A stretch of DNA of 64,000 nt from Heterobilharzia americana. Lineage: Eukaryota; Platyhelminthes; Trematoda; Strigeidida; Schistosomatidae. The notes below the pieces were generated by a model. It searched no databases. It saw nothing but the letters and a program-made list of their open reading frames with translations, and was not told the origin of the DNA. Of the stretch, positions 20,889-33,395 are shown in pieces; position 1 is the first letter of the stretch; every line of letters begins with the position of its first letter. The translations under genes were made by a program, and so were the position numbers. The DNA is taken from positions 142,556,786-142,620,785 of the forward strand of contig OX104127.1 of the NCBI GenBank assembly GCA_944470555.2. Direction: 5' to 3'.

Positions 20889-22243
20889 TATTATTATTAT
20901 TTTATTATTTGTCCTTTGGGTTCCTAGTGGAACATAGGGCTTCGGTAGCACATCGCCATCTCACTCTCTTCTCTCCAGTCTTCCGAACCTAGCTGCACAA
21001 CTGCCCATAAGCTTTCATTTCTTCCTCACACCATCTCCTCCGTGCCACACTCGGACGCCCGACTCACCGTTTTCCATGCCGGTTCCACTCGATGGTCTGG
21101 CCTGGTTCAAGATGTCCCCAACCGATCTTCTCAGTGTATACCCAATCCAATCCATCTCCACTTTCTTCTGCAAATATGTTGGGCAATAAGTTGGTTGGTT
21201 CGTTGCCAGACAGCCAGCCAGAGTTCCTTGTTGCTTATTCTTATCATTCTGGACATCCATCTGATCTTAAGTATCAGTATCGAGTGAGCGAAGGCAGGCG
21301 CTGTTGATGAATGTCTGTGGTTTGTTGGAAATATTTTTCGTAACGCTCCAAGTATCTCAACCACCACATACAAGCACTGACTTACTTGGTAGGCATTAGT
21401 GTTGAAAATCGGTATCTTGTTGCTTATGGTGAATGCAGTGGAGTGTAGTGCAGTAGATTTCCATACCAATTTCAGGTTACTGAAGGCCTATCTTGCTTTT
21501 GCGATCTTTGCTTTGACGTTCTTATTTGTGCCTGTGCCACCTGTAGTTGAAACCGTGCTGTCTAGGTAGATGGGTAGGTGGAAGAGACAACTTCATTTAG
21601 ATTTCTCCCATTGATGGTAATCGGTGGTTGTTGTTGTTGTCGGTTAGGTACCTTCATCACCTCTGTCTCCTCTACGTTCACCTCAAGGAAGTCCCGTCTA
21701 GGGTTAGCTTTCTCCTGTAGGTCTTCGAGTTTATGCCACAAGACATTAGACATAAATCATCATGGGCAGCAAAATCCAAATCTTCTAGGCTCTCTTCATC
21801 TGTCTTTCAAACAGCCTATGCCCATCTTCTCACAGCTCCTCACAGTTTGTTACGTGATCCAGTCCAGTCAAGTGGACTACAATCGGGGAGATGATTGGTG
21901 ACAGTAGGCGACGGCCTTGTCTTACTCCTGTCTTCACTTCACTTCACTTCAACCGCATCACTGAGCTTTCCATTGTGGATCGCATGGCATGTAGCATCAT
22001 CAGATAGCTGTTGAATGAGGTTGATAAAGGCATGTGGCACTCCGTAGTGTTGAAGCAGGAGTTCCCAAATCAATTCTCTGTCAACTCTATCGAAGGCCTT
22101 TTCAAAGTCGATGAAGCTGAGGTAGAGATTCAGTTGACTGCTATTCTATGCTCTGTTCTATGATGATGAGTAGTGTATCGTTGTAGTTTGATCCGCACAT
22201 GATTTGTTCTTCTTGAAGTTAGCCTGTTCTGAAACTGGTTTAC
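20889..22243 (-). mobile_element. RTE-like LINE copy, 5'-truncated
   Basis: The 3' end with tail is at 20889-20910 and the 5' truncation lies near 22243. Antisense peptides such as GTLAGCLATNQPTYCPTYLQ, then SNVLWHKLEDLQEKAN, match the family. It belongs with 47864-49093 and 61763-63260 in a subfamily marked by TTGTGGCATAAACTCGAAGA. Reading frames are broken many times. An imperfect AACTGGCTTA/AACTGGTTTA pair at the two ends could be a decayed target duplication. Confidence 0.85.
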
Positions 22244-22249
22244 TTATCA

Positions 22250-23300
22250 TCAGTGGTAGGAGACTTCGCTTTTCAGTATTTCTACAAGACTAGCAAAATC
22301 TTTGACTTGCTTCCTTCATATCATCATTTCTTATGAGACAGAAAGTTATTCTACCGTATTTTTTAAACGCAAAGTTGATTCTACACTCACTACGCCATTC
22401 ATAAGGCTTACATTCCTCCCTAATTAGGAATATCAATATCTTTTTCTGTTCAAGGATATTGTGAATTGAAAATGAACGGAATCTTCCCCGTTTGTTTAAA
22501 TTCATTTACAAGGACAATGTATTTAAAACATAACACTATTTATGTCGTAAATTCATTTCTACTTACATAATATAATATGAATGGTAATTAGTGTGTAAGA
22601 GGTTTGATGAAGATTTTCAGAAAACAACATCGTCTGTTTTTATATTCCTGATAGACATATGGTATTGTGACCTACTCAACTGTCATATCAATAAAACTTT
22701 CATTACAGAGCAGAGAATAATTCATTTATGAGTTAAATCTCTTGTTTGGTTACGTATCAACCATAGTGATTAAGAATAGAAGACAGTTTTATCACTGTTA
22801 TCCTAACACTGTTCTATGGTTGTCTTTAACTTGACAAGAAAGTAGCTGAATGGTACCTGGTACCTATTTCTAGGTACTATAGGAAGGTGGATCTGAAAAC
22901 TTAAGAAACCTTTTCCCCGACTACTACTATGTGAATTCGCCATGATGTATTACTATCGCTTGATCGTATTCACACTGGCTGCCTAGTCATGACTTCTTAT
23001 CCGAATGCAAATCTAATTGAATGTACAGAGGATTGGGTGTATCATATTGACGTTAACCAGGATCATGGTTACAACTATCTAAGCTCAATCTAATCCAGAA
23101 AGTAAAAATTATTGATTGGTCTACATAGATGTGATTGACAGAGTTACATTATTGAGCAACTTGTTATACTAATAAAAATAGTATAATATCTCGAACATGA
23201 GAAAGAAACACTGAGAAGATCGATCAACAAACTTCAGGTCATTTCAGTGATGCTTCTCATCATTTTTCAGGAGATGAATTTGAAAGCTTATGAGGGTTGA
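22250..23300. other. AT-rich stretch without recognised genes
   Basis: Only short frames were found; an antisense 71-codon frame at 22290-22505 has no motif. No repeat structure was recognised. Confidence 0.4.
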
Positions 23301-23304
23301 TTGA

Positions 23305-23560
23305 TTGATTTCAGGTTGATATTCGTCGCAAACTGACATCATTTGAAGAACTATTGATAACCTGGGAGCACTAAACAGCTGTTACGTCCTAGAATGGGAC
23401 TCCTCAGCAGTGGACATCCATAACCCCGCCCCACCAGGGAATGAACCCAGGACCACGGCCAGCGCGTTACTATTGAGAAACTAGGTTGGAACTCATTGGC
23501 CAACACTTCTTACTTCTGTCAACTCATCCTGTAGTTCACAGTATGTACGGATTAGTAATG
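23305..23560 (-). mobile_element. Family 2 tRNA/hammerhead element
   Basis: The antisense unit starts with the TTTCAGGTTGATATTCGTCG terminal block, passes through the ribozyme at 23364-23416 and a reversed tRNA-like head (23435-23490), and ends in the CTTCTGTCAACTCATC body. Confidence 0.7.
23364..23416 (-). ncRNA. Hammerhead ribozyme, family 2
   Basis: On the minus strand, stem I pairs CACT with AGTG, the core is CTGAGGA, and stem II GTCC/GGAC is perfect. The next segment is GTAA rather than GAAA, and the cleavage triplet is GTT rather than GTC. A nearly intact fold with one likely fatal core change (A13). Confidence 0.6.
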
Positions 23561-24049
23561 ATGTCACTTCAGTGAACACCTGAGAAAGATTTCCTACTGA
23601 TTTCAACTGTCTTTAGAAATTGATAACATTTCTGTCGTTGTATAGACTTAAAGCAAACTGTAAAAGTGAAGGAAAATGGACTCACTAGTTTAATAAGATG
23701 TTTGGTAGAATTCCTCAACTGAACATTCTCAGCACTTAGATAGTACATCCATGAAAAGAAAAGTAGGACAGACTTTGACATTGAATAAAGTATGAAAGCA
23801 GGGTGATAACAAGTTCAACAGGTCAAGTAAATGTGTCAAGAAGTTGGATAGAATGTCTAAAATTCGTAAAGGTGAGTCAATAGACTAAACGCGGTTCCTG
23901 TGATTATAAACATATCAAAAACTTGCTAAAAAAGAAGGTAGGGAAACATTAAGCAGTAAATTGAATAATAATGATAAGACTGATTATATATGTGATCACT
24001 AGGCAGAGTAATCAAAAACTTGGAGAAAATAAACAAATAAAGAGAACTA

Positions 24050-24160
24050 TTGGACACCTAGTAGTACTGGGCAGCTGTTTCGTCTTGTGTTCTCCTGAGG
24101 AGTATCATGCTAGGACGAAACAAGTGTCCAGTAATGATAACCTGATAAGGTATATTCAAA
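24050..24160. mobile_element. Family 2 ribozyme fragments, inverted pair
   Basis: An antisense half (CTGGGCAGCTGTTTCGTC at 24069-24087) is followed by a sense ribozyme region, CTGAGGA at 24095 with TAGGACGAAACAAGTGTCCA downstream. This looks like the collapsed centre of a foldback copy. Confidence 0.5.
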
Positions 24161-24743
24161 ACTGCAACCATAGTGAAATTAAGACAAACGATTATCGTTT
24201 CTACACCTAAACGTTGAGTTCATGGATGAATGATCACTTTATTTCAACTTTTCAATAGCTGACAGTAACAAACACTGAAACATTCATGATGTATACCGAT
24301 TCGGTTAATCAATGCCAAGTTTACAATTTTCAAACCAGTTGAATCACAAATTAATTAGGGAATAATAAAATTTTTTATACCATTCAAGATATTTTTTATT
24401 TAGTTGTTGTAAGAAGAAATCATTCATGAATATTCTATTTCCCGGAAATTTCCTAGTTTGATTGACTACGAATACCAACCTGATTTTAACTTATGAGAAA
24501 AGTACCTTCTAATCAAAAAAAATATGTATACACAGTTAAAGGTTTACGTCTACAGAAATATTTCTGTTGACATTATCCAATGATATCTTAGTTGTGAGTT
24601 AATTTGTTAACTTTACAACGATATGAACGGACTTATCCTTCGATTCGATTCATTTAGTCTACGTATTTTAGACTAATTTAGACTAGAATCAACTTGACTG
24701 ATCAAATTTAGGTTTCTGTTTATACTCTGAGTTGAATGTATAT
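24161..24743. other. AT-rich stretch without recognised genes
   Basis: No coding or repeat feature was recognised. Confidence 0.4.
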
Positions 24744-25972
24744 GATTATTATTATTATTTGTCCCTTGGGTTCCTAGTGCAACATAGGGCTTCACTAGCA
24801 CGTCTTTAATGCGCTCTGTTCTCTGAAATCTTTTGAACCTGGCTCCACGACAGCCCATAAGCTCTCATTTCCTCCTCGCATGATCTCCTCTATGTCACCC
24901 TCACCTCAGACACCCAACTAGTCGCTTCCCATCTGGGTTCCACTCCAGCAACTGGCCTGACGCGTGATGTCCCCAGTCGACCTTCTCAGTGCATGCCCAA
25001 TTCATCTACACTTCCTTCCAATGCATATTTGTTAAGTGATAGGTTCTTGCTTAGTTGGTTCGTTGCCAGCTAGCCAGCCAGCCAGAGTTCCTTGTTGCTT
25101 ATTCTTATTATTCTAACCAGCTGAGCTTCAGTAACGAGCCTGTGTAGGCGGCACTTGTTGATGAATATCTCTAGCTTCTTGGAAATCCCTTTCGTAACGC
25201 ACCAAGTCTCTGAACCATACAGAAGCATTGACTTCATTGAATTAGTGTTGAAAATCCTGATGTTGTCCACGCTTTATGCTGAGTGCAGTTCAGTGCAGTA
25301 GATCTCCACACTGGTTTCAGGTTAATGAACTCCTGTCTTGCTGTCTTTCTGATCCTGACTGCTTTGACGTCCTCATCTATGCCTGTGCCACCTGTAGTTG
25401 AAACGGTGCTGCCTTGGCTGGTAGGTGAAAGAGACCGCCTTCTTTTAGTTTCTCCCGTTGGTGGTGATTGGAGCTTGTTGATGTTGGTGGTGTTGTTGGT
25501 TTGGTATCTTCATCACCTCTGTCTTCTCTACCTTCACTTGAAGTCCTGTTTTCGCTGCCCTGTCTCTTCTGTCAACTTGTTAGTTTTCGCCTGTAGATTT
25601 TCAAGTTTGTGTGACATCAGACATAAGTCATCATCGGCGAAATCCAAATCTTCTTCTGGAGTCTTCTCATCGGTCCAGCTTATCCCCATCTTCTAGCTCC
25701 TCACTGTTTGCTGCATGATCCAGTTCAGTCCAGTCCACTACACTCAGGAATATCATTGGTGATAGTAGGTGGCAGCCTTGTTTTACTCTGTCTTCACTAC
25801 AAAGGCATCACTTAGCTTTCCATCGTGAATTACTTGGCATGTGGCATCTTCATATAGTTGTTGAATGAGATTGACAAAGGTTTGTGGTATTTTGTAGTGT
25901 TGGAGCAGTTGCCAGATTACTTCTCGGTCGACTCTGTCAAAGGTCTTTTCAAAGTCAATGAAGTTGAGGTAT
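24744..25972 (-). mobile_element. RTE-like LINE copy, 5'-truncated
   Basis: Tail at 24744-24760, truncation near 25972. Antisense frames show LNFIDFEKTFDRVDREVIWQ (palm motif A) and SVKSVLL-type blocks. The stretch up to about 25615 is very similar to the 5021-6287 copy, so the two derive from the same recent subfamily; here the FADD region is retained with a frameshift (near 25640). Confidence 0.87.
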
Positions 25973-26284
25973 ATCACAATACTATAAAATACCTTTGGAT
26001 GTCATTTTGTCTAGTTGTTCATAATTGATATCTTTGATACCTTGGACAACATTATATATCATCTTAGACACTTGGATTCATTTCAGTTTCGTGTTTGGTA
26101 TCACTTGTCAGTAAAGCGTATTCTGCATCTTGAGGAAACTCATGTATTCTAGGAGATTTAAATCCACATCGCACGATACAAAAGTCATACATCTTATCAC
26201 TAAGTAACTCAAATCACCACCAATCCCCTATAGGATTGCACTATAAGTATGCATATGTCAATTCTGAAGGTTTTTGGAGGTTTA

Positions 26285-26520
26285 TTTATTGATTTCAGGT
26301 TGATATTCATCACAGACTGAAATCACTTAAAAAACCATCGAAATCTAGGAACACTGGACAGCTGTATCGTCCTAATATAGACCTCGTCAAGGGTTCAAGC
26401 TTATGATCCAACCTGTTGGGGATCGAACAAAGGATCTACAGGTTTTGTGTCTAGCACATTTTCATTGAACGATCGTTTCGGAATCCAGTACTCATTGTTT
26501 CCTACTTCTATCATATCATC
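26285..26520 (-). mobile_element. Family 2 element, degenerate
   Basis: TTTATTGATTTCAGGTTGAT terminal block, ACACTGGACAGCTGTATCGT ribozyme remnant at 26350-26369, and a reversed tRNA-like head near 26415-26475. The ribozyme core is destroyed. Confidence 0.6.
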
Positions 26521-26749
26521 ACATCTATCATATCTATCATGTCATGTATATACATTTAGACGGTAGTCAATGTACCTATCAATTCGTACACATACAGATA
26601 TCTAAATCAAGTTGCGATTTAATAGTTCGAAAAAATTTGTATTTCCTAGTGAAATTAAAGCAAAATAAATTTGTTTCAATTGAAGGTTTGCTACTTATCA
26701 CTAACACCTTTATCAAGGTTATCGTAAACCGGATTTTACAATATCCCGT

Positions 26750-27030
26750 AAGCTTATATATGATATGATAACTTGACAAGTGTTCTTCTGGATGAATGAT
26801 TCTATACTGTCAAATCACTGAACAAACCTGACATCCATATGTAGTGTACAGAGTGTATGAATTATAGATTTAGATTTATATGTCACACATCTATTGATAG
26901 TTCTTATCATGTTGATGTATGTTGGTTATGTCAGTATGTGGGTTCAGTCTGAAACCAGGTCAAACTACCTTTTACTCCATTATTCCTTTCTATCTAGATA
27001 GTTATGATTCCACTTTATGTGAAGAGATTC
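26750..27030 (+). repeat. Left copy of a 280-bp direct repeat
   Basis: It matches 27634-27921 from AAGCTTATATATGATA to GTTATGATTCCACTTTATGT with many substitutions and small indels. It flanks the RTE fragment at 27037-27633. Identity unknown; it does not look like an LTR by its ends. Confidence 0.75.
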
Positions 27031-27036
27031 AGCCAT

Positions 27037-27633
27037 GATGGAAAAGACAGCGAGACAAACCTTCATTAGTATGAAATCAGTGTGGAGGTCTGCTACACTG
27101 CACTGCACTCAGCATAAAACGTGAACAGGATCCAGAATTTCAACACTAATGTCAGTCAAGTAAGTTGGTGCTTCTATATGATGGTTGAGAGACTTTGCAC
27201 GTTACGATAAGCATTTCCAACAAAGTGAAGACATACATGAACAGCTGCCGTCCACACTCGCTTGATACTGAAGATCACATGAATGTCCAGAATAATGAGA
27301 AGAAGCAACAAGGAACTCTGGCAGGCTGCAACGAATCAACCAAGAACTCATCGCCCAACAAATATGCAGAAGAGGAAAGTGGAGATGGATTAGATTGGAT
27401 GTGGACTGAGAAGACTGTTTGGGGACATCATTTACCAGGCCAGGCCATCGAGTGGAACCGACATTGGAAACGACGAGTTGGTCGTCTGAGGTAGTGTAAC
27501 ATGGAGGAGATGATGTGAGGAAGAAATGAAAGGTTGTTGGCAGTTGTGGAGCCAAGTTGAAAAGACTGTAGGGAAGAGAGTGAAATGGTCTATGTTCCAC
27601 TAGGAACCCAAGGAACAAATAATAATAATAAAT
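27037..27633 (+). mobile_element. RTE-like LINE 3' fragment between direct repeats
   Basis: The last about 600 bp of the RTE-like family with a TAA-rich tail ending in AATAATAATAATAAAT. Recognisable block: LAGCNESTKNSSPNKYAEEE. Frames are broken. Both ends abut the 280-bp repeat copies almost exactly. Confidence 0.8.
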
Positions 27634-27921
27634 AAGCTTATATATGATAACTTGACAAGTGTTCTTCTGTATGAATGATCCTGCGTCGTCAGAACTATAG
27701 AATAAAGATGATATTCACATGTACTTTGTTGTGTGTGAAGGGTGTATGAATTATAGATTGAGATTTGCATGTACACATGTGTTGGTAGTTCTAATCGCAA
27801 CTACGTTGGCTATATCAGTATGTGGGTGTGGTGTGTAACCAGGTCAAACTACCTTTTTACTCCCTCATTCCTTTCTATTTAGATAGTTATGATTCCACCT
27901 TATGTTCGAAGATTCTGCTGA
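27634..27921 (+). repeat. Right copy of the 280-bp direct repeat
   Basis: Begins immediately after the LINE tail with AAGCTTATATATGATA and runs to the GATTCCACCTTATG block. Landmarks shared with the left copy include CTTGACAAGTGTTCTTCT, GTGTATGAATTATAGATT and ACCAGGTCAAACTACCTTTT. Confidence 0.75.
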
Positions 27922-28329
27922 AACATTCTTTATAATTTCGGAAGCCTTTCTGAAAAATTTCTATTTTTTTTCAATGAGTTGACCTTGTGACCTGAAATTA
28001 TAACGTGTAGAGAGAGCTTCAGGGGCTAATGTGTTTTCAAGTTTTGTTACCCTCTATATTGGATTTCTATGGGGTATAGTGGAAGCTCCACAGTGCTCAT
28101 TTTTCTCATTTTGATTTCATGGAAGTTTACTTACTGCATCACAGTCTAATCATTTTATTTTATAAACACAATTAGATTGTGACTCCAGAAGATATCTTAT
28201 CCTTCAAATGAACTAAGGTGCTTTACAATATGTTTGATGTTCAATAGAACATGCTGATATTGTATTTGTAGAGAACTCTCCTAATTGGATCTGACACATA
28301 TGATGTGTATGGGAATAACTATTGTTGAG

Positions 28330-28880
28330 GCCCATGATTTAGGAGTAGTTCATTTTAAGTATCTTACTCACATATTTGAATTCCCTAACTCTTTGATTTT
28401 CATCCATTATTATAGTGTATGCTCTCCTTAAAAGACTGGAGGGAACAGGAACTTTCCTAATGATTGGATATGATGAGTTGAAATCTAAATATATGTTCGA
28501 ATGTGTTGCTTTCCTAAATATGATTATATCTGAATGTCTATTTTCTTTGTGTTTAATAAGACAATCAAGTGAGAGCAGTTCTCTAGTTCTAAGCTGAACT
28601 TGATACTGAGAGATCTGAAGTTCAGCTGATCTAAGAATGCCAGTCATGTATTAAAACTACGAATGTATAATTAACATATCTCAGCCAAATTTTTGATTTT
28701 AGTAAGTGAATGAAGACGTTTTCTTTGAATTTGCTCATAAATAGGTTAGCTACTATGCTTGAAACCGGTGAAACCATAGCAACACCGTTAGTATGCCTGT
28801 ATTAATTTTAGGGCGTTGATGATATCATTGGTATTCTGTAGAGATCTTTCTGTCATATTCAATTTTAAGAGAAGAAACTT
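28330..28880 (-). mobile_element. Penelope-like reverse transcriptase remnant, second family
   Basis: On the minus strand, near 28790-28725, a translated block reads GVAMVSPVSSIVANLFMSKF, a Penelope-type RT motif B. Downstream, the open frame 28647-28339 contains LIKHKENRHSDIIIFRKATH followed by SNIYLDF, matching the region after motif C of such RTs (FRK.TH....L.F). The segment with motif C itself is missing or unreadable. It differs clearly from the 18442-18738 fragment. Confidence 0.7.
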
Positions 28881-29555
28881 TAGACTCAAAGTTCAAATGA
28901 GTCTCTAATTGTGTATTCTGAGTATTTTCATCATACATATACATGTCTACAGGCTTTCTATCTCCTACACCTTATCAACTGGAACAGATAATAAACTCTT
29001 GATATGGAAACAAAGAACGGGTATTTTTTTTTAACTGTACAAGTGTATTTTTATGAAAGGTTTCTGTGGAACACGTGAACTATTCCCTTTATAGTATAAA
29101 AAATCTTTTTATTTGATAAAAACTAAACCTCTAGTCATTGTATATTTGAATAGCTTGTTAAAGAAACTGACTTCCTTTCTGTTGACAATGTTTTGACTGT
29201 TCATTGTCTAAATTGACATTGGTATAATTAAAGCTTAGACAATTGAAAATCAATTTCAAAAGGAAAATTTGATTGATTTATTTTTAAGAAAGGAAAGGTA
29301 AGAAAAACAAGTAAAATTTTTTTATTGTAACTACATAGATATGATGCCTAATATGACAAAGTTCAATTAGAAGTGCAAACAGAATGTCTAATTAAATTTA
29401 CTTTTCTGAAAGGGGTGAAATTAGCTTACGTAACTATGGAAACATTATGACTATTTGTATTAGGTAGGATAAGAGTAGATTCAAGAAATACCTCCCAATC
29501 GATGTACCTATAGACTACTACACATTAAATAAGTCGTTTCTGATTATGAAGACGG
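28881..29555. other. AT-rich stretch without recognised genes
   Basis: No feature was recognised; poly-A/T runs are frequent. Confidence 0.4.
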
Positions 29556-29559
29556 TATA

Positions 29560-30530
29560 AAACTGAGCAGATTATTGTGGACAGTGGATATCAGTAAGAC
29601 AATCTGATTCCTCTGGTCCGTGCTAGTTCTGAGTAAACTGTTGCTTGTTAGACAAAAGAAGTGTAGCTGTTTGATGCAACGCAGAGTAAGTCCACGGCTG
29701 GAACCGCCTACGATCGACTCTGGCCAGAGTCCAGTAACCCAGCACCCAAAGTAGAAAAGAAACCAGCCCCCAACTGGGCTGATACGTATCTCATCTCGGC
29801 CTGTCTTACTCGGCCCCAGAGCCAGTCCTTCTTCCAAAGTTAAGGATCCAATTTGCCGACTTCCCTTACCTACATTGTTCAACTGCTGGAGGCTTTTCAT
29901 CTTGGAGACCTACTGAGGATATGGGTACGGCCTGCCACGAAAATTATACTGCCTGGTTCGGATTTTGAATGGGGGACAATGGCGTTCCCGACACTTCAGG
30001 AAGTGTGGTACTTTACGGACAAGCCGATTACAGATGGTAGATGGACTCCTAAGAAAGAAAAAAGAACTTTTCCTAGAACTCTCACCTACGTCTGCAAGTT
30101 CGGTGCGTTACCACGTTGGGTGCATACTGAACCAAAGGCCCAACAAGCATTAATGTATATTCACAGAGTCGGGAGTATTAACCTGTTTTCTTTTCGCTAC
30201 AAGGGGCTGCTTAGCAATACTGAACAAACCCCGCGAACGGACAATTTCAGGCACCCAGTCTCTGTTCCTATTTACCGCATCACTTAGGATCGCCATATGC
30301 ATGATCAGTTGCTTTTCTCATGGGACTCTTCTCTATCTCTGCCTTCAAGATTCTCACCTGAATGTTTGCTACTGCCATCATGATCTGAGCCTGTGGTTAC
30401 TTCACCTAGCCTCACGCCTGAGGCTTCCTACTAACCACAGCCACCCTCCTACTTGTTACCGCTACTCCATACCTATACCAAGTTCAGCTTACCATCACCC
30501 CGCATAGGTTCAGCTTGCTCGAAAGTATTA
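29560..30530. other. GC-richer unclassified block with overlapping open frames
   Basis: Composition is markedly less AT-rich than both flanks. A plus frame of 144 codons (29853-30287) and a minus frame of 118 codons (29900-29544) are open, but neither shows a domain I recognise. The plus frame includes FPTLQEVWYFTDKPITDGRW and RTLTYVCKFGALPRWVHTEP; the minus frame includes VGGWFLFYFGCWVTGLWPES. The absence of splice signals at the frame ends argues for a decayed mobile element or a foreign insert rather than an exon. Confidence 0.4.
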
Positions 30531-30539
30531 AGAATTTCG

Positions 30540-31254
30540 TGGAAGAGAAGGTTCATTGCGGTGCCAGGGGTAGCGAAATATTCTACTGACACTGAGATGG
30601 TCATTAGAATTAATCTTCACTCAAAGTATGATTTTACCAGTTTAGATTGGAATTTTGAAAGGTCAAATTAAAAAACAACGCATCACTAAAGATGTCTGAT
30701 AAAAAACTGTTTCACACTGTTTCTTTGGTCGACTAATATGCCTAGTAGTTTAGCTTTTGAAGGATAATCAAAAATGAGTTTTTGTAAAATTCTCCACGAG
30801 CATAAATTCGTAGCTAAGTAAACTAATTTGAGTAGTTAATGTAATGGAGGTTAATGGAATTATTACTGGAGATCTGTGTAATTCCATGTGAGGTAATCTA
30901 ATGTAGTGGTTATACATGTCAGTGCAGAATTCAGCCACATGGTAAGTAACAAATGAAATCCACGGGGATACTCACTCGTTAACGATCAAAGTAATCCATC
31001 AGTCATGGAAAGTTACTGAAAAACAGTTTCCCACATACGATGCTGCATAGCTCCATAGCAAAAATCACTTGATTTGACCATACGATGTATTCCATCTATT
31101 GATAGTCGCTCATATTCAAGTGATAACGTCAGCTGACAATATTTCCACCATAGGTTTAGCCTATTTACTCAACATATAAATGGGAAGCTGTAGCGACTGA
31201 TACAGACAGGGGTAATTTGCCTAAAAGTTCTTTAGTGTTATTGTTTGTATTGTA
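30540..31254. other. AT-rich stretch without recognised genes
   Basis: Nothing definable was found. Confidence 0.4.
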
Positions 31255-31385
31255 CCGTTTTTGATTGGACCGAATTGATCGGTCTTATTGGCATATGGGC
31301 TTCTTTACGGATGCTTCAATATACTTGTATAGTTCTAGTTATAGTAAAGATGGATAATAGATTCCACTGCTAGCCATTATTTATC
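31255..31385. mobile_element. SM-alpha-like SINE tail fragments (family 1)
   Basis: The antisense tail block GACCGAATTGATCGGTCTTA and TTGGCATATGGGCT at 31268-31305 is joined to a sense-orientation ATTCCACTGCTAGCCA piece at 31350-31366. Confidence 0.55.
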
Positions 31386-31849
31386 TTTACTAAAACTTCT
31401 TTATGGATATAACCACACTGTGCAGAGTAGAGCAAAGTAAAGAAGTTTGTTTGTCTATCAGATTATCGAATATCGATTTTCTGCGTTCCCACCTTTTTCA
31501 AATCTGTTAGGTTACAAAATAAAGTACCATACTCATAGTACTAGTTCACCTAGTATTCAGGGAGGATATAATCAGCTCACTAAACACTGTTGATTATATC
31601 TAACTAGCAATACAATTACTTGTTTAAATTAGAAATTACCAGATATTTTAATTTTGAAATCTTTTTAAGAAGGGAATATTTTCTCGACTGTCAGTAGATT
31701 TCGGCTTGAGATATGAAACTAGAGGAGTTGTAACGTAAATTTTCCTACTCGATATTGTCTATTGTATGTTAATTTGTGAGGAGTCATGTTCTCAAATGAT
31801 GTACTTCTCTCCATCCACCAGTGAGATATTTCAATGACTTTGTTTCTTA

Positions 31850-32330
31850 GGAGTCGATTACGAGGACGAAACAGCTTTTCAGTGCCCCACGTTTCCAATG
31901 TTTTTACAACTGATGTCAGTTCATGATGAATACAAACCTGAAATCAATAAATAATTCCCCACAAACCCTAAAAGTTTTCATTGGTGACTAGGTTTGAGAG
32001 GTGATTTCTGATGTTCCAATGAGAAGTCTTGATTAGTGGCATCAACCAAGTTGAACATGAGGACAGGTATCCAACAATGATATTGGGTGGAGGTCGCGCT
32101 ATATCGTGAACTGACAGAAGTAGGAAATATGGATCACTGTATTCCGACTCAGTGACTAAATGATACCATACTGGTCGTTGGACCCGAAGGCTCTTGGTTC
32201 GATCCCTGATGGGTGCACACTTCTGAGGAGTCCTATAGTAGCACAAAACAGTAGGCTGTGCAGTGCTGCTAGGTTTCCAACTTTTCTCCAACTGATGTCT
32301 GTCAACGGCTTTCTGAAAACTGACTAACCT
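31850..32330 (+). mobile_element. Family 2 elements, 3' fragment then a longer copy
   Basis: A 3' fragment (GAGGACGAAACAGCTTTTCA at 31861) is followed by a longer copy. The longer copy runs from the GTGATTTCTGATGTTCCAAT body through the tRNA-like head (32150-32205, GACTCAGTGACTAAATGATA and GGTTCGATCCC) to a degenerate ribozyme at 32215-32280 (core CTGAGGA kept; GCACAAAAC instead of GGACGAAAC). Confidence 0.6.
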
Positions 32331-32599
32331 TAAGGAATTTCAACTTCTACCAGTTCGTGGTGCAGTAAAAGTTATTCCCTGAGATGTTTTCAAATTGTCA
32401 TTGATGCATCGGAACATGATTGAATAGCGAAAAAGTGGAAAAACTCTCCACATGATTTATTCCACAGTACGCAATTAATTTATGTAATTATATATAAGCT
32501 ATGGTCAATTCAGTTAAATGACTGAACATCATAGTACAACTTTCCTGAGTTTCTTTTAGTTCTTAGTTAGCCTCATTATCGCAAAGTTATCTAGGATAA

Positions 32600-33010
32600 A
32601 CCCAAGGCAAGCACATTCATCATGGACTGGCATCATTTGAAGAGACATTGAAAACATGGAAGCAATGGACAGCTGCTTCATGTGCACCTATGACCCTAGC
32701 AGGGGTCAAATCCAAGACCAGTAGGTCTCCTTGCAAGCGGGTTACCATTGACTCACTGGTCTTCTTTTTAGCGGTTCACATTAGCCTACTTACTTCACAA
32801 TATAACTCACTCCATCAAATGTTATCGTTGCGTAACTGTCTTCATGTTCGACTTGGTTGGTCCCATCGGTCACGACTTCTCATTAAAACTTCAGGTATCT
32901 CATCTCGAAGCAAGTCACTAATAGTAAGATAAAACAGCTTTCCAGTACTCCACAGTTTACAATGGTTGTCCAGCTGGTATTATTTAATGATGAATATCAA
33001 CTTGAAGTAA
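32600..33010 (-). mobile_element. Family 2 element, degenerate, possibly inverted dimer
   Basis: The antisense copy runs 32615-32905: a terminal block, a reversed tRNA-like head near 32700-32755, then CAACTGTC..GTTCGACTTGGTTGGTC. A sense 3' end follows at 32925-33010 (AAAACAGCTTTCCAGTACTC). The ribozyme is decayed. Confidence 0.55.
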
Positions 33011-33094
33011 GTCCTTAGTAAGCAAGGATGAAAGTGATCATAAAATAAGAGATTCATTACGTGTCAAATAATTAATGTTACTATTTGTATTATC

Positions 33095-33175
33095 CCGCCC
33101 TTGATTAGACCGAATTTCATCGGTCTCCATTGACATATGGGCCCCTGCGCGGGTGCCTTGATACTGCCTGTCGCT
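33095..33175 (-). mobile_element. SM-alpha-like SINE tail (family 1)
   Basis: The antisense tail has GATTAGACCGAATTTCATCG and TTGACATATGGGCCCCTG. No head or ribozyme is adjoining. Confidence 0.6.
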
Positions 33176-33395
33176 CCGCTTTGATAGTGACAATGGAAAG
33201 TGCATCAACTATCAGTAGCGGAGAATTTACTTCAATACTTTTTATGTTCTTTTATCAATTTTAGCCTAACTTTAACTCATTTAATCGAATACTGAGTACT
33301 GACCGATTTCTATTGATCACTTTGCAATGCATCTTGGGGACTGACAATCGCAATGCACTTAAAGAAATGTTAGCTGTATGGAGGTGATCGGTGGA

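Noticed and set aside
24673..24858. Short antisense frame crossing the RTE tail
   Set aside because: Runs across the element boundary; no consistent identity.
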